Assembly: GCA_002633005.1 (NCBI GenBank)
Contig: NMRA01000034.1
Coordinates: 204,136-268,135, forward strand
Reading direction: 5' to 3'
From: Phoronis australis
Taxonomy: Eukaryota; Phoronida; Phoronidae
Length of the DNA stretch: 64,000 nucleotides
Part shown: piece after piece, positions 46,214-58,800 of the stretch
Position numbering within the stretch: the stretch's first letter is position 1
How the letters are laid out: each line of letters starts with the position of its first letter
Notes under the pieces: generated by a model
Database searches by the model: none
What the model saw: only the letters and a program-made list of their open reading frames with translations
What the model was told of the DNA's origin: nothing
Position numbers and translations under genes: made by a program

Positions 46214-48462
46214 TTAAACTTTTGAACTTGTATTTCGAGCAACTCCATTCTTAGTGATGAGACCCGAGCACTTACCGTCATCCAATATTGCGATATCGTC
46301 AAACGCGAGGTTGTAGTGACCATGGGAAGTCTCGCTATTTTTCCCGTTGCCACGTGATTTTGGAACTGGAAAATCGGCAAGCGATATCTTATTTAGTTCC
46401 TTTTCGAATTTTGTGTTTAATTTCCGTTTCTCGTAATTGGCTTCAACTTCAGCTTTAGGCCTTGGTATACGACACGTCGTGCAGCAGCAAACAGTTACCG
46501 CTGTAAAAAAATCACGTTGGTATCGAATGTGTTTCAGTTTGCACAACGCATTTATGATAATGGTGATGCATCAATTTTTAATTAACATTGAACAAACCAA
46601 CCTTTTACCGCCGATGTCTACCAACCCAACACTTGCAAAACTTCCGAAATAATCCCGATTTTCCTATTCTAATTGCTACCCACAACGTTTCGAAATTTTG
46701 CAAAGTGTGTTACGCAGCACCGGCAGTGTTAACTTCGAATCTAGGCTACAGAGTTTTTTTGATTTACACAGCACATCAGGCCATGTTGCGTTTTGCGTTT
46801 ATTTTTGTTCTTTGTTAATTATGGAACATCAAAATAAAGCCATTCAAGCCCTCTTTCACTTCACGGCCATCGATCTAGATTTGCGTTTGTTTAAAAATAA
46901 GTCAATGTAACGGTATAAACACATCAGACTTCTTCCGGTTGCGAGAGCACAAACATGTTTCATTTTAACATGTACTTAAACTTACTACATGGTTGCGCCA
47001 TGTTGGAATTCCTGTCCTGCGCTATGTACAAGGAATTTCATACATCGCGCAGATTCCCATATGGTTCGGAACAGATACATGTGCTGTGACTTTGACCTGT
47101 TTCAGACCATCAAGTTGTTTCCTCTAAAACGAATAACATACTGGCCCGTTCATAGGATAAACTCTAGCAAGACTGGCTGTGGATGGCCCACAGTGTAACT
47201 AGGCAATTTATGACTTTCTTCACTCAAGAAGAAAAGCAATGATTTTGCTATGGCTGCAAATACAGGCCTTTTTTCTTTAACTTCTCTTACTTATTAGCAA
47301 TACTCCGCAGCACGATAATCCAATGATATGCCACAAACGAAAGCCACCCGCAATGACTGTCTCTGACGTCATCGGTTTAGTTGATGGCGTTTCACTTTGT
47401 CCTGATGCCTGTAAACGAAAAAAGTCATCAAAGTTTTGAAAATGTGAAGTTGTCACACTGTGAATACGACTGACTTACAGTAAAAAGAAACTGAAGGAAC
47501 GGAAAGTATGAGTATAAAAAGTTGTTGAAGTGGAATGAGATACTTTGCAGCAGAACACTAAAAACATGGATCGAAAATCAATTGCGATATTTGCACAGTC
47601 ATTAGACTAGGCAATTTATCATACGCTACTAGCATCGATCGCCGTAGCCTATTTCTTTCGAATTTATTCATATATTGCAAAATTGTCGATTACAAATGTG
47701 TACTTTGTTGGGCAGAGCTCGTGTACTTTGCTGGATTATGTACACGCATTTACTGCATACCAGGATACATGGAACTAAGTTATTTACCTACAAAATGACG
47801 ACAGGGGATATCCAACGAGGACGATTTACTAATTATTAATAATTATTTACTTATTAGCAAAGATCCCATATCACAATACTTGTCTTTAAGTCTTAGTAGC
47901 TTGGTTACCAAATATCACGGTTATCCGACACGTTTTATATAGTTATGGTTGATCGATGGAACGCACAATTTCGATTGTTTTCTGGTCATAGGCACTTCTC
48001 ATCTGCCGGAAATTATACCCCAACGTTTGCTTTCTTGTTTTTTATATGGAATCTTACGTAGCACGAAGACAGTTTCACGAGCGTATTTTTCTGAAAGAAC
48101 ATTCGTTTCTGTTTTCTATTTCTGATCACAAAGTCAAGGTTTGACACAAAAACAATCCGCATCTTATTTTAGTCCAACCTTATCTCAGTTGAGTTTGGGT
48201 GCAACAACAGGCTCACACTATAAGGTATTTTTACCCACAATGCATATAAGCTACAGATGGTGAAGTTATCATATCAACGACCTGATAAATTGTCTTTTCT
48301 TGTTGGAAAGTATACATGAAGGTACTGTAAGTTATATGTAACTGTCCTCGGCATCCGGACATTTCAATTTGAAAAAAACATCAGCATACTTACTGAAGCG
48401 ACGAAAGAAATAAGCGCAGCAGCTTTGAATAGACCTTCAACGCACAGCATGGCGCAGTCCAT
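46214..48462 (-). CDS. TMIE: TMIE homologue (transmembrane inner ear protein), 3 exons
   Basis: Exons 48394-48462, 47291-47408 and 46276-46500 join in phase 0 and then phase 1. They give a hydrophobic N-terminus (MDCAMLCVEGLFKAAALISF, candidate signal peptide), a short Ser/Thr/Pro ectodomain, then SETVIAGGFRLWHIIGLSCC and one membrane segment. After it come CCCTTCRIPRPKAEVEANY and a charged helix (EKRKLNTKFEKELNK). Vertebrate TMIE has the same order: ETV.....RLWH..G, one membrane helix, C...NCR.PR...E.EA.Y..RK. In vertebrates TMIE is an accessory subunit of the hair-cell mechanotransduction channel with TMC proteins. The Lys-rich tail of vertebrate TMIE is not seen. The C-terminal end is unresolved: either a further exon after the GTAAGT at 46275, or read-through to the stop at 46214. 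Confidence 0.85.
46276..46500 (-). CDS. TMIE: TMIE exon 3 (membrane helix end and cytosolic domain)
   Basis: Acceptor TTTTTTACAG, donor GTAAGT, phase 1 to 1. Encodes VTVCCCTTCRIPRPKAEVEA and a charged cytosolic region ending AFDDIAILDD. If the donor is not used, the frame continues 20 codons to a stop at 46214. Confidence 0.8.
47291..47408 (-). CDS. TMIE: TMIE exon 2 (ectodomain and start of membrane helix)
   Basis: Acceptor CGTTTACAG, donor GTAAGA, phase 0 to 1. Encodes GQSETPSTKPMTSETVIAGG, then FRLWHIIGLSCCGVLLI. RLWH is the signature before the membrane helix. Confidence 0.85.
48394..48462 (-). CDS. TMIE: TMIE exon 1 (signal peptide)
   Basis: ATG at 48462-48460, 23 codons, donor GTAAGT, phase 0. 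Hydrophobic core AAALISFVAS fits a signal peptide, as in vertebrate TMIE. Confidence 0.7.
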
Positions 48463-48920
48463 ACGATACCCTTTTTGAGTTCTCAGCTATTGCAGGTGTT
48501 ATAAAAACTGACGAGGTGACAAACGAGTTTCCCGCTCGAAACCGGACACGCTCACGCAGATATCGATCTGAGTTGAGTTCAACTGTTTACAAAGGCGAAT
48601 ATTTGAAATTGAAGAGCAGCACACTGTGTTGTATTATGGATGTCGTGAAAAATGGAAAAGATGTTTTAAAGCATGAAGTTGTATAGTAACTATTTCAATT
48701 CTTCTGTGTATTTCCGAAAAAGCGCTGGACCAAGATTTTTAAACCATGTAGAAACAAGTACAAACACTCGGGTCTCGATATATGTTATTTATTTTAGCTA
48801 CATGTATTTGAGCCGGCACCAATCCCACGCTGTCAAATTTGCTGTTATTTAGCCCACTTACTGTAATTGGTCATATCTTGTCCTTACTCAGTTTAAAAAT
48901 GACCTCGAGTCTCCGGAAAA

Positions 48921-49011
48921 ACTGACAAGTGGTTATTTCTTCTCCGGACCAAGCTCATAAAATTTCAGTTCACACCGTGAGCTTGGTCTCAAGCAATAAC
49001 CAACTGTCAGT
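48921..49011. repeat. Hairpin-forming inverted repeat
   Basis: ACTGACAAGTGGTTATTTCT...GGACCAAGCTCA (48921-48957) pairs with TGAGCTTGGTC...AATAACCAACTGTCAGT (48978-49011), with a 20-base loop and a few mismatches. Confidence 0.75.
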
Positions 49012-49639
49012 TCTTTCGAAGCTTTGAGATCACCCATAACTTCAGTAGGAAACATTTTCAGAACAATTTCATAATGACACGAGTTTAATGTCACATTGAA
49101 TATTTGTCACTTTAAACAGACTTTTCAAATTCTGTTTGTTCGGTATCATTTTTCGGTCAACTTGGACAACTGTATTCATAAAATAGACACGCTGTGATTG
49201 ATTACTAGCTTCACAAGCCTGACAAGTCTTATGCAATTAGCTTTTTATTTCACTCTGCGGAGAGCAAAATATGAGAAATCATCAAATAATAACTGATGAT
49301 AACTGAACCATAAGTTTCAAGAAGAAATGTAAACAACCCGAGCTACCACCAAAAACAGTTTTGACGCTTCATGTGCTCCTGTGAGTATATGTCCAACTGT
49401 AGACAGCGTTCAAAATCTGAGTGCGTTTTGCACAGTGGCGCAACTGTGTTGCAGACAATGGGCGTGTGGCCCTGTGGGCGCGTAGATATGACACTTTCTA
49501 GCGCTAACTTGTTCATACTTTTTCATATTACCTTGAAAATACGGACACAAAGCTCCCAGTAGGTCTACGTGTGCACGCGTGTCCCTCGGAGACATGTTTG
49601 TTGATTTCATTCCAGATTCCCTCAATTAATAACTAATGT

Positions 49640-50640
49640 ACCGATTGGCGGATTTCAAAGCGTGTCACAGACGTATATCATGTGAATGCACCACTTGATT
49701 TTCGGGCCGGATTCGAAGACTGCAGTGCCTCGTAATGGCCATTTTGTGTGAGAGCGTTTTTGAATGATATGTAGAGAACCGAGTGAAAGATTGACGCAGA
49801 GGTTTGTGATGACACAGCGGCGGCACCATTGAAATTTCGGGTGGATTCGACCACTGTATCACCTCACAGTGGCTATTTTGTTCTACACAAAGACTTTTAA
49901 GTGCTGTTTGGGGAATTAGGGGCGTTTCCAAATGATATCTAAGGAACGAATGACGGATTTTATTGAAACTTGACGCAGAGGTGTATGATGAGATTGCGCC
50001 GGCTCCATTAGATTTGCAAGTGGATTCGACAGTTTCCAGTTTGTATGAGAGTATTTTCATATGATAAGTAGAGAACCTAGTGAAGGATTTCAATGAAATT
50101 TAGCTCAGAGATATGATGACAATGCGACAGCATTCGGGCGGATTTGACCACCGTAACACCCCATAGTTTTCAACATGGCGATTTTCAAGTGTTGTTGGGG
50201 GGAAGAGCGTTTCTGGATGACATCTAGGGAATCAATTGGCGGATTTCATTGAAAGACTACGGAGAGATAAAAATATCAGTGCCTCAACACCATTAAATTT
50301 TCGGCAAGATTCGACCATTGCAGCACTCCACAGTTGCCATTTTGTATTCGGCAAGGCGGTTTCAAGTGTTGTTAGAGGAAGAGCTTTTCGGATGATATGA
50401 AGAGACCGACTGACGGATTTCGATAAAACTTGACACAGGAGTATACGATGTTAATAGGCTAGCACTCCTTATGATTTTTAGAAAGATTTGGATTAAACTT
50501 GACACAGAGGTATGTGACGTCAATGAGCTATCACCGTAATTTTCTTTTGGAATCGTTTACTGCAGCACCTCTAGGCGGTCATTTTGCTCCCAATCGGTTT
50601 TCGTGTGTTGTTTGAGGAAGAGTAATTTCGGACTCAAAGA
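49640..50640. repeat. Diverged tandem array, about 150-165 bp unit
   Basis: Five to six degenerate units, each with TTGACGCAGAGGTATGTGATG, then TTTCGGGTGGATTCGACCAC, then a CACCTCACAGTGGCCATTTTG-type block and GTGTTGTTTGGGGAAGAGCG. The motif order resembles the 32840-34220 array. Confidence 0.65.
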
Positions 50641-53600
50641 AACATCACACAGTCATGTAATGTCAGTGACCTGGGCAATTCGTTTCATAAGTGGATTTTG
50701 AAGTCGGTTGTGGGGGGCCGGGATGAGTGTTTCTGAATGACAGATTTCAGTGAAAGTTTAAATTTTGGTATCTGATGACCACTGCTGGTGTAACGTTAAA
50801 TTTTGACTCCCATCAAAAAATGACCCAGGCCAATGTTTTAGCGTTGGAAAGTTGCCCCGGTCATTTTCAACGTTAAATATTGGTCCACCGCCGCTATTGA
50901 AAACGTGTCAGCCAGTTGAAATTGTGTCAATGGAGGCAATTTTCAACGATTATGGCAACCGTCAAAGCGAGGGCGGACCTTCCATGACATCATGTGGTTT
51001 CTTTCATGTAGCTATCATCCGTAGCGGATTAACGATAACTGGGGCCCTCAGATGTGCTCAAGTTTGGACTCCTTGTTCCAAAGTCCCGGGGACATTACCA
51101 CTGACTGGTTATACAAAGACGTGCTCTCGAAAAGGACCACTTTTAAGTTACAGTCGTGTTAGGTCACTCCCATCACCACCAGTTGACTAGATTTTGGGAC
51201 CGGGAGTGTTTTTTCTGACGAGGTTGCGGGTCCCGCTCTGAGTTGAGATAGACTTCCTAAATCAAGACATTAGCGTGCAGAGGGGGTGGGGGGGGGGGGG
51301 TTCAAATTCAAATTCTTGAGTGCAAAAACGCATAGCTGGGAGTGACCCTCGGGGTGATTCACTGGCAGGGAGCCCTCGGACACTCCTTTATCAGGTGATG
51401 GTCAGGATCTGTGGACGTGCGGCCTTTTTGACCGCCACCTGTACGGTGTCTTACCTCTTGCCATTGCAATACTCATTTGCACTGTGAGTCCGGATATTAA
51501 CTCAGTGTTTTTGTTTTTGTTTTTGCCGTTGATAGCTGACCTTTGCCTCCCCCCTGTCCGTCTACTCGCCAATATTTCCCCCGGTAAGTGTGAGAGTGGG
51601 ACTCCTGTGGAAAGCACCCTCCAACAAACGTCAAAGTAAGGGTCCGAAATTTAACGAGGGTCACCTTTTCACTCGTCAATTTTCAAGGTTAAAAATGGTC
51701 ATGTTGAAAAAGTGACCCCAAGTCTTTTTTCCACGGGGGTCAAACTTTAATGTTATACCGACGTACCTTTGTGTGTCAAGTTTCACTGAAACCCGTTCTT
51801 TAGATTTCACCCGGAAACGCTCTTCCCCAAAAATGCAGTTTCGTAGACGCAAGAATTTCGCTCAGAGAACTACACTCCCAAAATACAAACTATGAGTATT
51901 GCTAACTTCCCACTTAGTCGGAGGTAAGCATGGAATAAAAGGTTTACCGGCAAAACAGCGTTTTTATTTGAATCTTTGAGGCAGTATGTCACAGTACAGA
52001 ATTTCCAGGCGTTTCTTGTATTAACATACATAGCTTGCAAACATTTTTAAGTCTTGTCTGCACGCCACCTTTTGATCACAACGCATAACCTGATGACATC
52101 AAGATTAGACTTAATAACGCTTGCAATCTACATGTACTTTCCATCCTGGCTTAAGATTTACATATTCATATACAAACATTTTATATCCCGCCATCAATAC
52201 TAGAAAGCAAATATACTAAATATTAATATCACAGCGTTATAATAGTCAAGCCACGGTATATAATAATAAAGATTCTCCAATAGAATGTCTGGGATCTCCC
52301 TAAGCAAAGTGTGGTTGGGGTGGTTTGTTTATCGAAAAGCCAAAGAAGTTGTTCGACCCATGTTTGGGCATTTACAGCTTTGGCGTCAACGCATTATTAC
52401 TGGAATGTTCAACGATAGCCATTCATTAAGGTTAGTACTAAACATAAAATAACATAGTTTCGCGACCATGACTCAAACATTAAAGAGACATTATAGGTTT
52501 CACGGCCGAAAGACGCATTTTTGTGACGGTTGGATAGGATAGACGTCTTCAAGTTATTAATTTTGGCCAAAGCTTTGACAAAAATGACAATATCCGTTGT
52601 ATTTGTATGAGTTGTTAAAAATCTCATATTTTCGACGTTGTCTGACAACCAATCGCTGATATCAAGGCTCGTGACTGTACCAGTTACATGCACATAAAAA
52701 TATACACTTAAAATACAAGGTCAAGTTATATCAAGTGTCGTTTTAGCTCCGCCAGCAGAGCTTAGACTGCGATCGCGAGATTGCAGATACTGATCCCAGA
52801 AAATAATTTTTTTTCTCGCATATAGTGTCCCTTTCTTATCTAACAGAATCATACAAGTATATTCTAAAGCCTCATAGTTAACATCAGTAGATATTTACTA
52901 CATGTGAAAAGGCCGCACGTAGGTTTTTAGAATCGCAGGACTATGTCCCTGACTGACATTACATAATTCATATTTTGATTTCAGTTCGGTATCTAGGCAT
53001 CAAAATCAAATATTTGGGTATTGAACAATTATTTCAATAATTGTATCATTTTCAAGTGAAACTCCGCTTTTTCCCTTCGTCAATGCGCCAAGTCAAGAGG
53101 CTAAGGCATATGATTGGTTCTCGATTACGACTTCCGGCTTGTGCAGACCAATCAAATGTCTTACCCGGTTGACTCAGCGGAACCGATCAAGTCAAACAAC
53201 TGCAGCCATTGCTTTGAGTCAGAATTTGCCGAAAAGCCACTGATATAGGTACATGAAGGCAGAACTAAATTTTCAATTCTCGCTGAGTTAAGAGTCACTG
53301 CATGAAAAAGTTAGGAACGACATTTTTGACAGAAACTAATGTGATTGTTCATCACTCTATGAGTCAAAAATCTGGGATTTGAATTGTCATGTTCCGACTC
53401 ATGTTTGCCCGTCTCTCTCAGGCAATGACTCCTAAAGTGGCAACGTCACTTGAACATGGTGAATATGTCAGTTTTCTTCTTGAAATTAGACTGACCTCTG
53501 TTGAGCTACACGTGCCTCAAAACTGCAATCCAAAAAGAAACCGAATAAACCGTGTTTTGCATCCAGTCATACAAATAAATACAAACCGAAGAACATTAAA

Positions 53601-54078
53601 TGAGCGTGCTACCACATAAAAACTAAGTATTTTGCATCAATTTAGATCGATCACATCTGCTCAATAACAACACCTTCTATTGTTTTACCCGACACCAGAC
53701 GCCATGCGAGGTACTAAAACTAGCCTGTGATGATACGAGGAATGTTTTCAGTCATCTCCAGTAATAGATTGATTGATTCCTATAGCCTGTGATGTCATGA
53801 AAATGAAAATAAGGTTTTATTCGAAATGGTTTCAAAATTTCTTTTTAATATTAAATCTTTGTGTGAGTTGATAATACCGTATACATATGCTTAATTTCGA
53901 ATAACAGTTAACTAATTATTAAGACCTACACAAAGGTATAATATTGTAAAATTCAGCCCAGAAACCACAGTTAGCATTATATCCGCGCTTTATACAATGA
54001 ACACACAATAATAAATAGGAATATCCAACTCTTATCATTATATACAAGAATAAGAGAAAAGTGAAAAGTGACATTGGC

Positions 54079-54660
54079 TCACAACACATCAATACAACAG
54101 CAGACAATGATGAACAACAATGATGCGACAGAATGAAGCAGTATGAGATTAGTTTCTCCATTGAATTTACTTGAACCTTTAATGAGGGTATTGGCTTTGT
54201 CTAGCAAACTACGGGATTCATTAGGTGCAGAGAACACATCAGAGTTACTTTCGATGATCTGCAAGAGTCCCTGTCGTTGTTGAAAATTAATTGGACAGTC
54301 CAATAAAACGTGAAATTTAGTCTGAACTTGCCCACAATTGCACAACGGAGAGATGTCTCTGAAGTTGTTTCGAAATTTATCAGAGTTAAGTAAAAATCCA
54401 GAACGCAATCTATTGAGAGATATCTCGTGAGATCTAGGAATAGTTTTAAGCTTGGTAAGAGGGAAAGGTAGATTGGCATGACAGAAGCGATTTTAAAGCT
54501 TTTTTTGATCATTGAGGGTGAACGACTATCTCTTAAATTTGAAGGCAGTGCATTCCAATTGTCTATACGCATTGGAATTGTTGATCTGCGACTTGCGCTG
54601 GAATATGCCGGGGATATTGTGAAAATAGAGTATACCTAAGGCCAGGCCTTCAGCATTTCT
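54079..54660 (-). mobile_element. Degenerate LINE 3' end
   Basis: Two overlapping minus-strand frames. The upstream one has RIDNWNALPSNLRDSRSPSM. The downstream one has RSGFLLNSDKFRN, then CNCGQVQTKFHVLLDCPINF. This is the C-terminal zinc-knuckle-like end of a non-LTR retrotransposon ORF2, split by a frameshift and therefore inactive. Confidence 0.65.
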
Positions 54661-55649
54661 CTTTCATATTTGTTAAATAAATACGAGCTTATTAGGGGCA
54701 TTGTTTAATGTTATTGAGAATTTTAAATGTGTACATGATTGTGTGTAGTATCCATTGTTCGGAAAGTGTAGACCGATTCAGGCTGTTGAGAACTTTGTTT
54801 TTTCTGAACCTTTAAAAGATCCTGTGATTGAAAGTGCAGCTTGATACAGCCTGTGATGTCATCCGATCTCAACAGTTGTGCCGTTCATCATGGGCATTTA
54901 GCGGTATAAAGTTTTCCCATGATTTTAATGTTTCACACCAATAAAATATTAAACATCGATGCAAAACCCTTATCAATAGATTGAATTTTAAAAAGGGGCA
55001 TTTTAATTTTACAATAATTACTTATTTATAGAAAGTTTGAATGTGGCTAGGCTCGAACCCCGTCAAACTTACCGAGTTCAGCTGCCGTGAAATAAAGAAA
55101 AGAGGTAATCACTGTGTACAGCGTACAGTAAATAACGCTTGGTAATAGTTCCTTCCAGACAGACGAAACGCTCACTACCACGCACTGACTCCGGCGCCAG
55201 CCAGGCCGTCGCCTGAATGATCGCGAACACAGCGTACCAGATCAGCCCGCTCTGATGCGGAAGATGACCACTATTGAAACGATTGGACTTGAAAAGGCCT
55301 AGCTGAAGTGACCGAATGATGAAATATGAAATAAAAAACCACAGGATTTCGCAGCGCAATTGTATGGCAATTGTTAGCGTTGCGGATAGTGTCCCCGTGC
55401 CGGGTTGCATGAAAGAGTCCCAATAGGGATTCAATTATATTTTCTAACTTTTCAGCGCATTTGTAGACCCTGTTTGGCCTTTTGGTATGATGCATTAAAA
55501 GAAAATGCCACAAGCAAAAAGGAGCTCACGCTAAAGATAAAAGTGATGGGATAACATCGGTAAGAGATCAAAGTCTATAAAAGCGTTGGAAATTTAGAGA
55601 AGAACGTAGAGTCTCTATTACGTCATGCAACCTGCCAATGATCTTCTGT

Positions 55650-55826
55650 TCAGAAACCAAACTCGTCTCCAAACCTTGGGTCAAGTAAAGGCGTCGGACT
55701 TGTTGGACTATTCAAGTAGGATGGCGACGGAACTTCATAATCATCGTGTTGTTCGATTAAATTATCCGCTTCTTCTTGCAGCAATCGTTGTAAATCTTCT
55801 CTTTCTTTTCGACGGAAGAAACCAAC
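55650..55826 (-). CDS. Integrin alpha terminal exon (GFFRR cytoplasmic tail)
   Basis: 58 codons and a TGA at 55650-55652; acceptor AAAG, phase 0. Starts VGFFRRKEREDLQRLLQEEA and ends in a Pro/Ser/Tyr-rich tail (DDYEVPSPSYLNSPTSPTPL). GFFRR is the integrin alpha signature. The tail is longer than most vertebrate alpha tails. Confidence 0.9.
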   Translation of the reverse strand, partial: VGFFRRKEREDLQRLLQEEADNLIEQHDDYEVPSPSYLNSPTSPTPLLDPRFGDEFGF

Positions 55827-58800
55827 CTTTGAACAAATATTAGAAAGAACCATTTCACTGCTTATACATGTATTACCAAAATCACACTTAACCTCTACTT
55901 CATCGGCTTTTTAAGACATCCGCCAAGACAAAACTACCCGTTCATCTCGGTGAATTTAAGCTCAAGTGTCTCGTAAAATGCATTTTCCAAAATTTGAGCA
56001 AGTATTTCTCAAATAATAGCGTGTGTGTGAGTTCCACTTGGTGTTGACGGTTATCAGTAGCACAATCACATGTCTAATGGCCCAGATGTAAGTGTCGTTT
56101 TCGCTACAGTTCGCTGGATGAGTTACTCCATAACTGCTGACGTATAAGTAGCTGTCAAACAGGCCAAGTTAGCAATGGGATTCAATTAATCCCCTTCTGG
56201 CGGTATGATTGTTCTCATTTTGGGCTTGGAGGGGGTAACTAGTCCATCGAGTAACTTAAAATTTTGCAAAGGGTCGTAAATCATTGGTGTTGTTCACACA
56301 AAATAGATCTTTTGAAATTGACGTGACGTGCGAGGTCAGGGAAGTAGTTATGGGGAATACTGCTCTTAGTAATATAACTGTTCCGACCTCTGTAAGAGGA
56401 CAAAGCTTAACAAAACGTTTATAGTGCTGGCTGAGAAGATAATTGTTTTATTATCCACTATCAGTTTTGAATAGCCCGTCCCGGAATGCTGGTTCAAACT
56501 TGCTTCCTTAGAATCTGCAGGCACCACCTTAGATCAAACATTTTCAGGAAATTTGTGAGTGCAACCCGTGCCAGTAGGGGAACATTTACCTCTAACAGCT
56601 GAGCAAAAATTATTTCTTAGCAGAGGCCTTCTAATTCCCCGTGGAATACTTCGGCTCCAATAAGGCTTCCGTACCAGAAGCCCACGGTCTGGCATTTGTT
56701 GCACAAGCCTTTTAGAATTACGAAAAGATTTCTCAGTCAGGATAATCTCTCAACGCAGAAAAAGGCACGTTTCAGATGACTTAACTTGCTTTCTGATTTA
56801 CATGTTAGTATACGTCTATGAAAATGGACTGAAATTCCGGATCCATAAATTATTTTATGCCAGTTATAAACAAATATTTGTAAGAAATTTGGGTAACGAA
56901 TTTTGATGCAGGCTGAAATGCGGTAAAAACGGTATCAATCGTCTCCCAAAGTATCCACAGTTGGACCTAAGATGTCACCCAAGGTGTCATTACCACAAAT
57001 ATCCAAGGAAAAATATTCCCGTAACGCCTACTATATTTCAGGTCGCGTACGGAGAGGTGCCCTCAGTGTGCCTATGATTCAGTGTATTTTGACGTAAGTT
57101 AATGAAATGCGGGTAAATCTATTCACTATTTGCACGAACTCGCTATTACATGTATGTTTGAAAACGAGGGGTTGTGTCCAAACTACAAATAGTTCTGCAT
57201 ATTTGGAACACGCGCGCTTTTCTGTTTGCATTGTAAAATAGATGCTAAAACGAGGCATCGTGTTCTAAACAACAATGCACAACAATAATTTTCGCAGCGC
57301 CACCAAAGTGTACAAGTAATGAGTAACATATGCCCTCAAACAGCAAAGTACAGATACGCCATAATGTAGAAAACTGCTAATTTTACTGTCTTACTTTCAC
57401 TGTATCCGAAGTAAAACGACAAAATATATGTTTAACCAGACGTAGAGGATACCACAATCGTCCTGCATGTTCACAAATGTTATTCAGTGCATTCAGACAT
57501 TGATAGCAAACATTGTATACTGCAAGAACATTCGCTAACAACAAAACAGGCGGTCTACAGTCTAACCGCAAAATCAAGAGACTGATCTTCACCATTTAAA
57601 CGTTGTCTGACTCATCTTTCCGGCCAACAATATTACACGTTTCCTACCTTCCAGAAGATAACAACCAATGTGCCAAGGAGCCCGATACCAACGCCAATGC
57701 TGACAGCCAATATCCAACCAGCCATCTTTTTTGGTTCTCGTTCTTTCCGGTAAATAAGTGTAGATACCTGGGAAAATAATCCAATTGTTTGCCGTCATTT
57801 CATTATGTAAGTAACACAAATCAAGGGCAAGTACACATACGTGTCCCAACTGTTGACATATGTGCCTTGGTTAATTTTTCAAGGTATTAACCAAATAAAG
57901 AATCGGATAACTTACGTTTTTTGTTGTGAATATCCAAGGGCAGGCCTAAAATTTGTAGCTTTGTGCTTGATTAAACGCAACATTATGCATTATGCCTTAT
58001 GCACTATTCTCCGAAATGCTATCAGGAACTGTGTTTAAAACATTCCACTTTTATGAGGAATTTTGCGAGTTCCTTGAAAAAAGTTGCACACAACGAAAAT
58101 GAAATAAATGATATTTAGTAACAGTAACAGCGTTTAGGGATCTCATCTCGAAGACTTATATCAAATAAAATATGGTCATATTATCAATACCGTTGATTTG
58201 ACATCAGTGTATCTTTCCTTTTCGTTAAAATTTAGTAAAGAAACATGGTCATGTGACCCAGTTAATTTGTGATTAGAAGTCAAAAATCAATTTTTACAGG
58301 CTTTCTAATTTCAAAAACGAATTTTTAACCATATCTTAATATATTTGGGTAAATAAGCAAACTGGTCAATTAAGGTCCTCATAACCTTGATCCTCCCTAC
58401 TACCATGACTTAAAAGTTACATGTACACCCCATTCATCCTGATTATGTGCAGACAGTGCATTACCATACACTTTGTGTTTCCAATGTAATACACTTAATC
58501 TGGTAGAAACAATTACAGGCCCACTACTGTCTAACAAAGATTCACACGCTCATTTAACTCAGGCATGTCTTCGTGAGCAGGCTTGACTTACTGCTTGGTT
58601 GGAGGGTACCTTCCTATCGCCAGATGTCCTAAGACATTAAAGCACCTCGCCTAACCTAGTCTTGAAGTACCAAGGTCTGTAAACACTACCTCCCATGCAC
58701 AACGCAAAATTAATTTATAGTGAAATTAATATTCGTGCAATGTACCCCTACGCTACATTTTAGTTAAAGACAATCCATGTAACGGGAGGCTGAATATCTG

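Larger units (their letters stand above)
48463..55649. other. Intergenic region between TMIE and integrin
   Basis: Contains a hairpin (48921-49011), a degenerate repeat array (49640-50640) and a LINE 3' end (54079-54660). A G-homopolymer lies at 51281-51300. No gene is recognised. Open frames between 51402 and 53619 have no family match that I can recall. Confidence 0.4.

Noticed and set aside
55040-55085. GGGGTTCGAGCC on the minus strand, like a tRNA T arm
   Set aside because: The T stem does not pair and there is no A box at the right distance.
55078-55513. Overlapping 80 and 118-codon minus-strand frames with hydrophobic stretches
   Set aside because: No splice-compatible neighbours and no recognisable family; probably integrin 3' UTR or downstream sequence.
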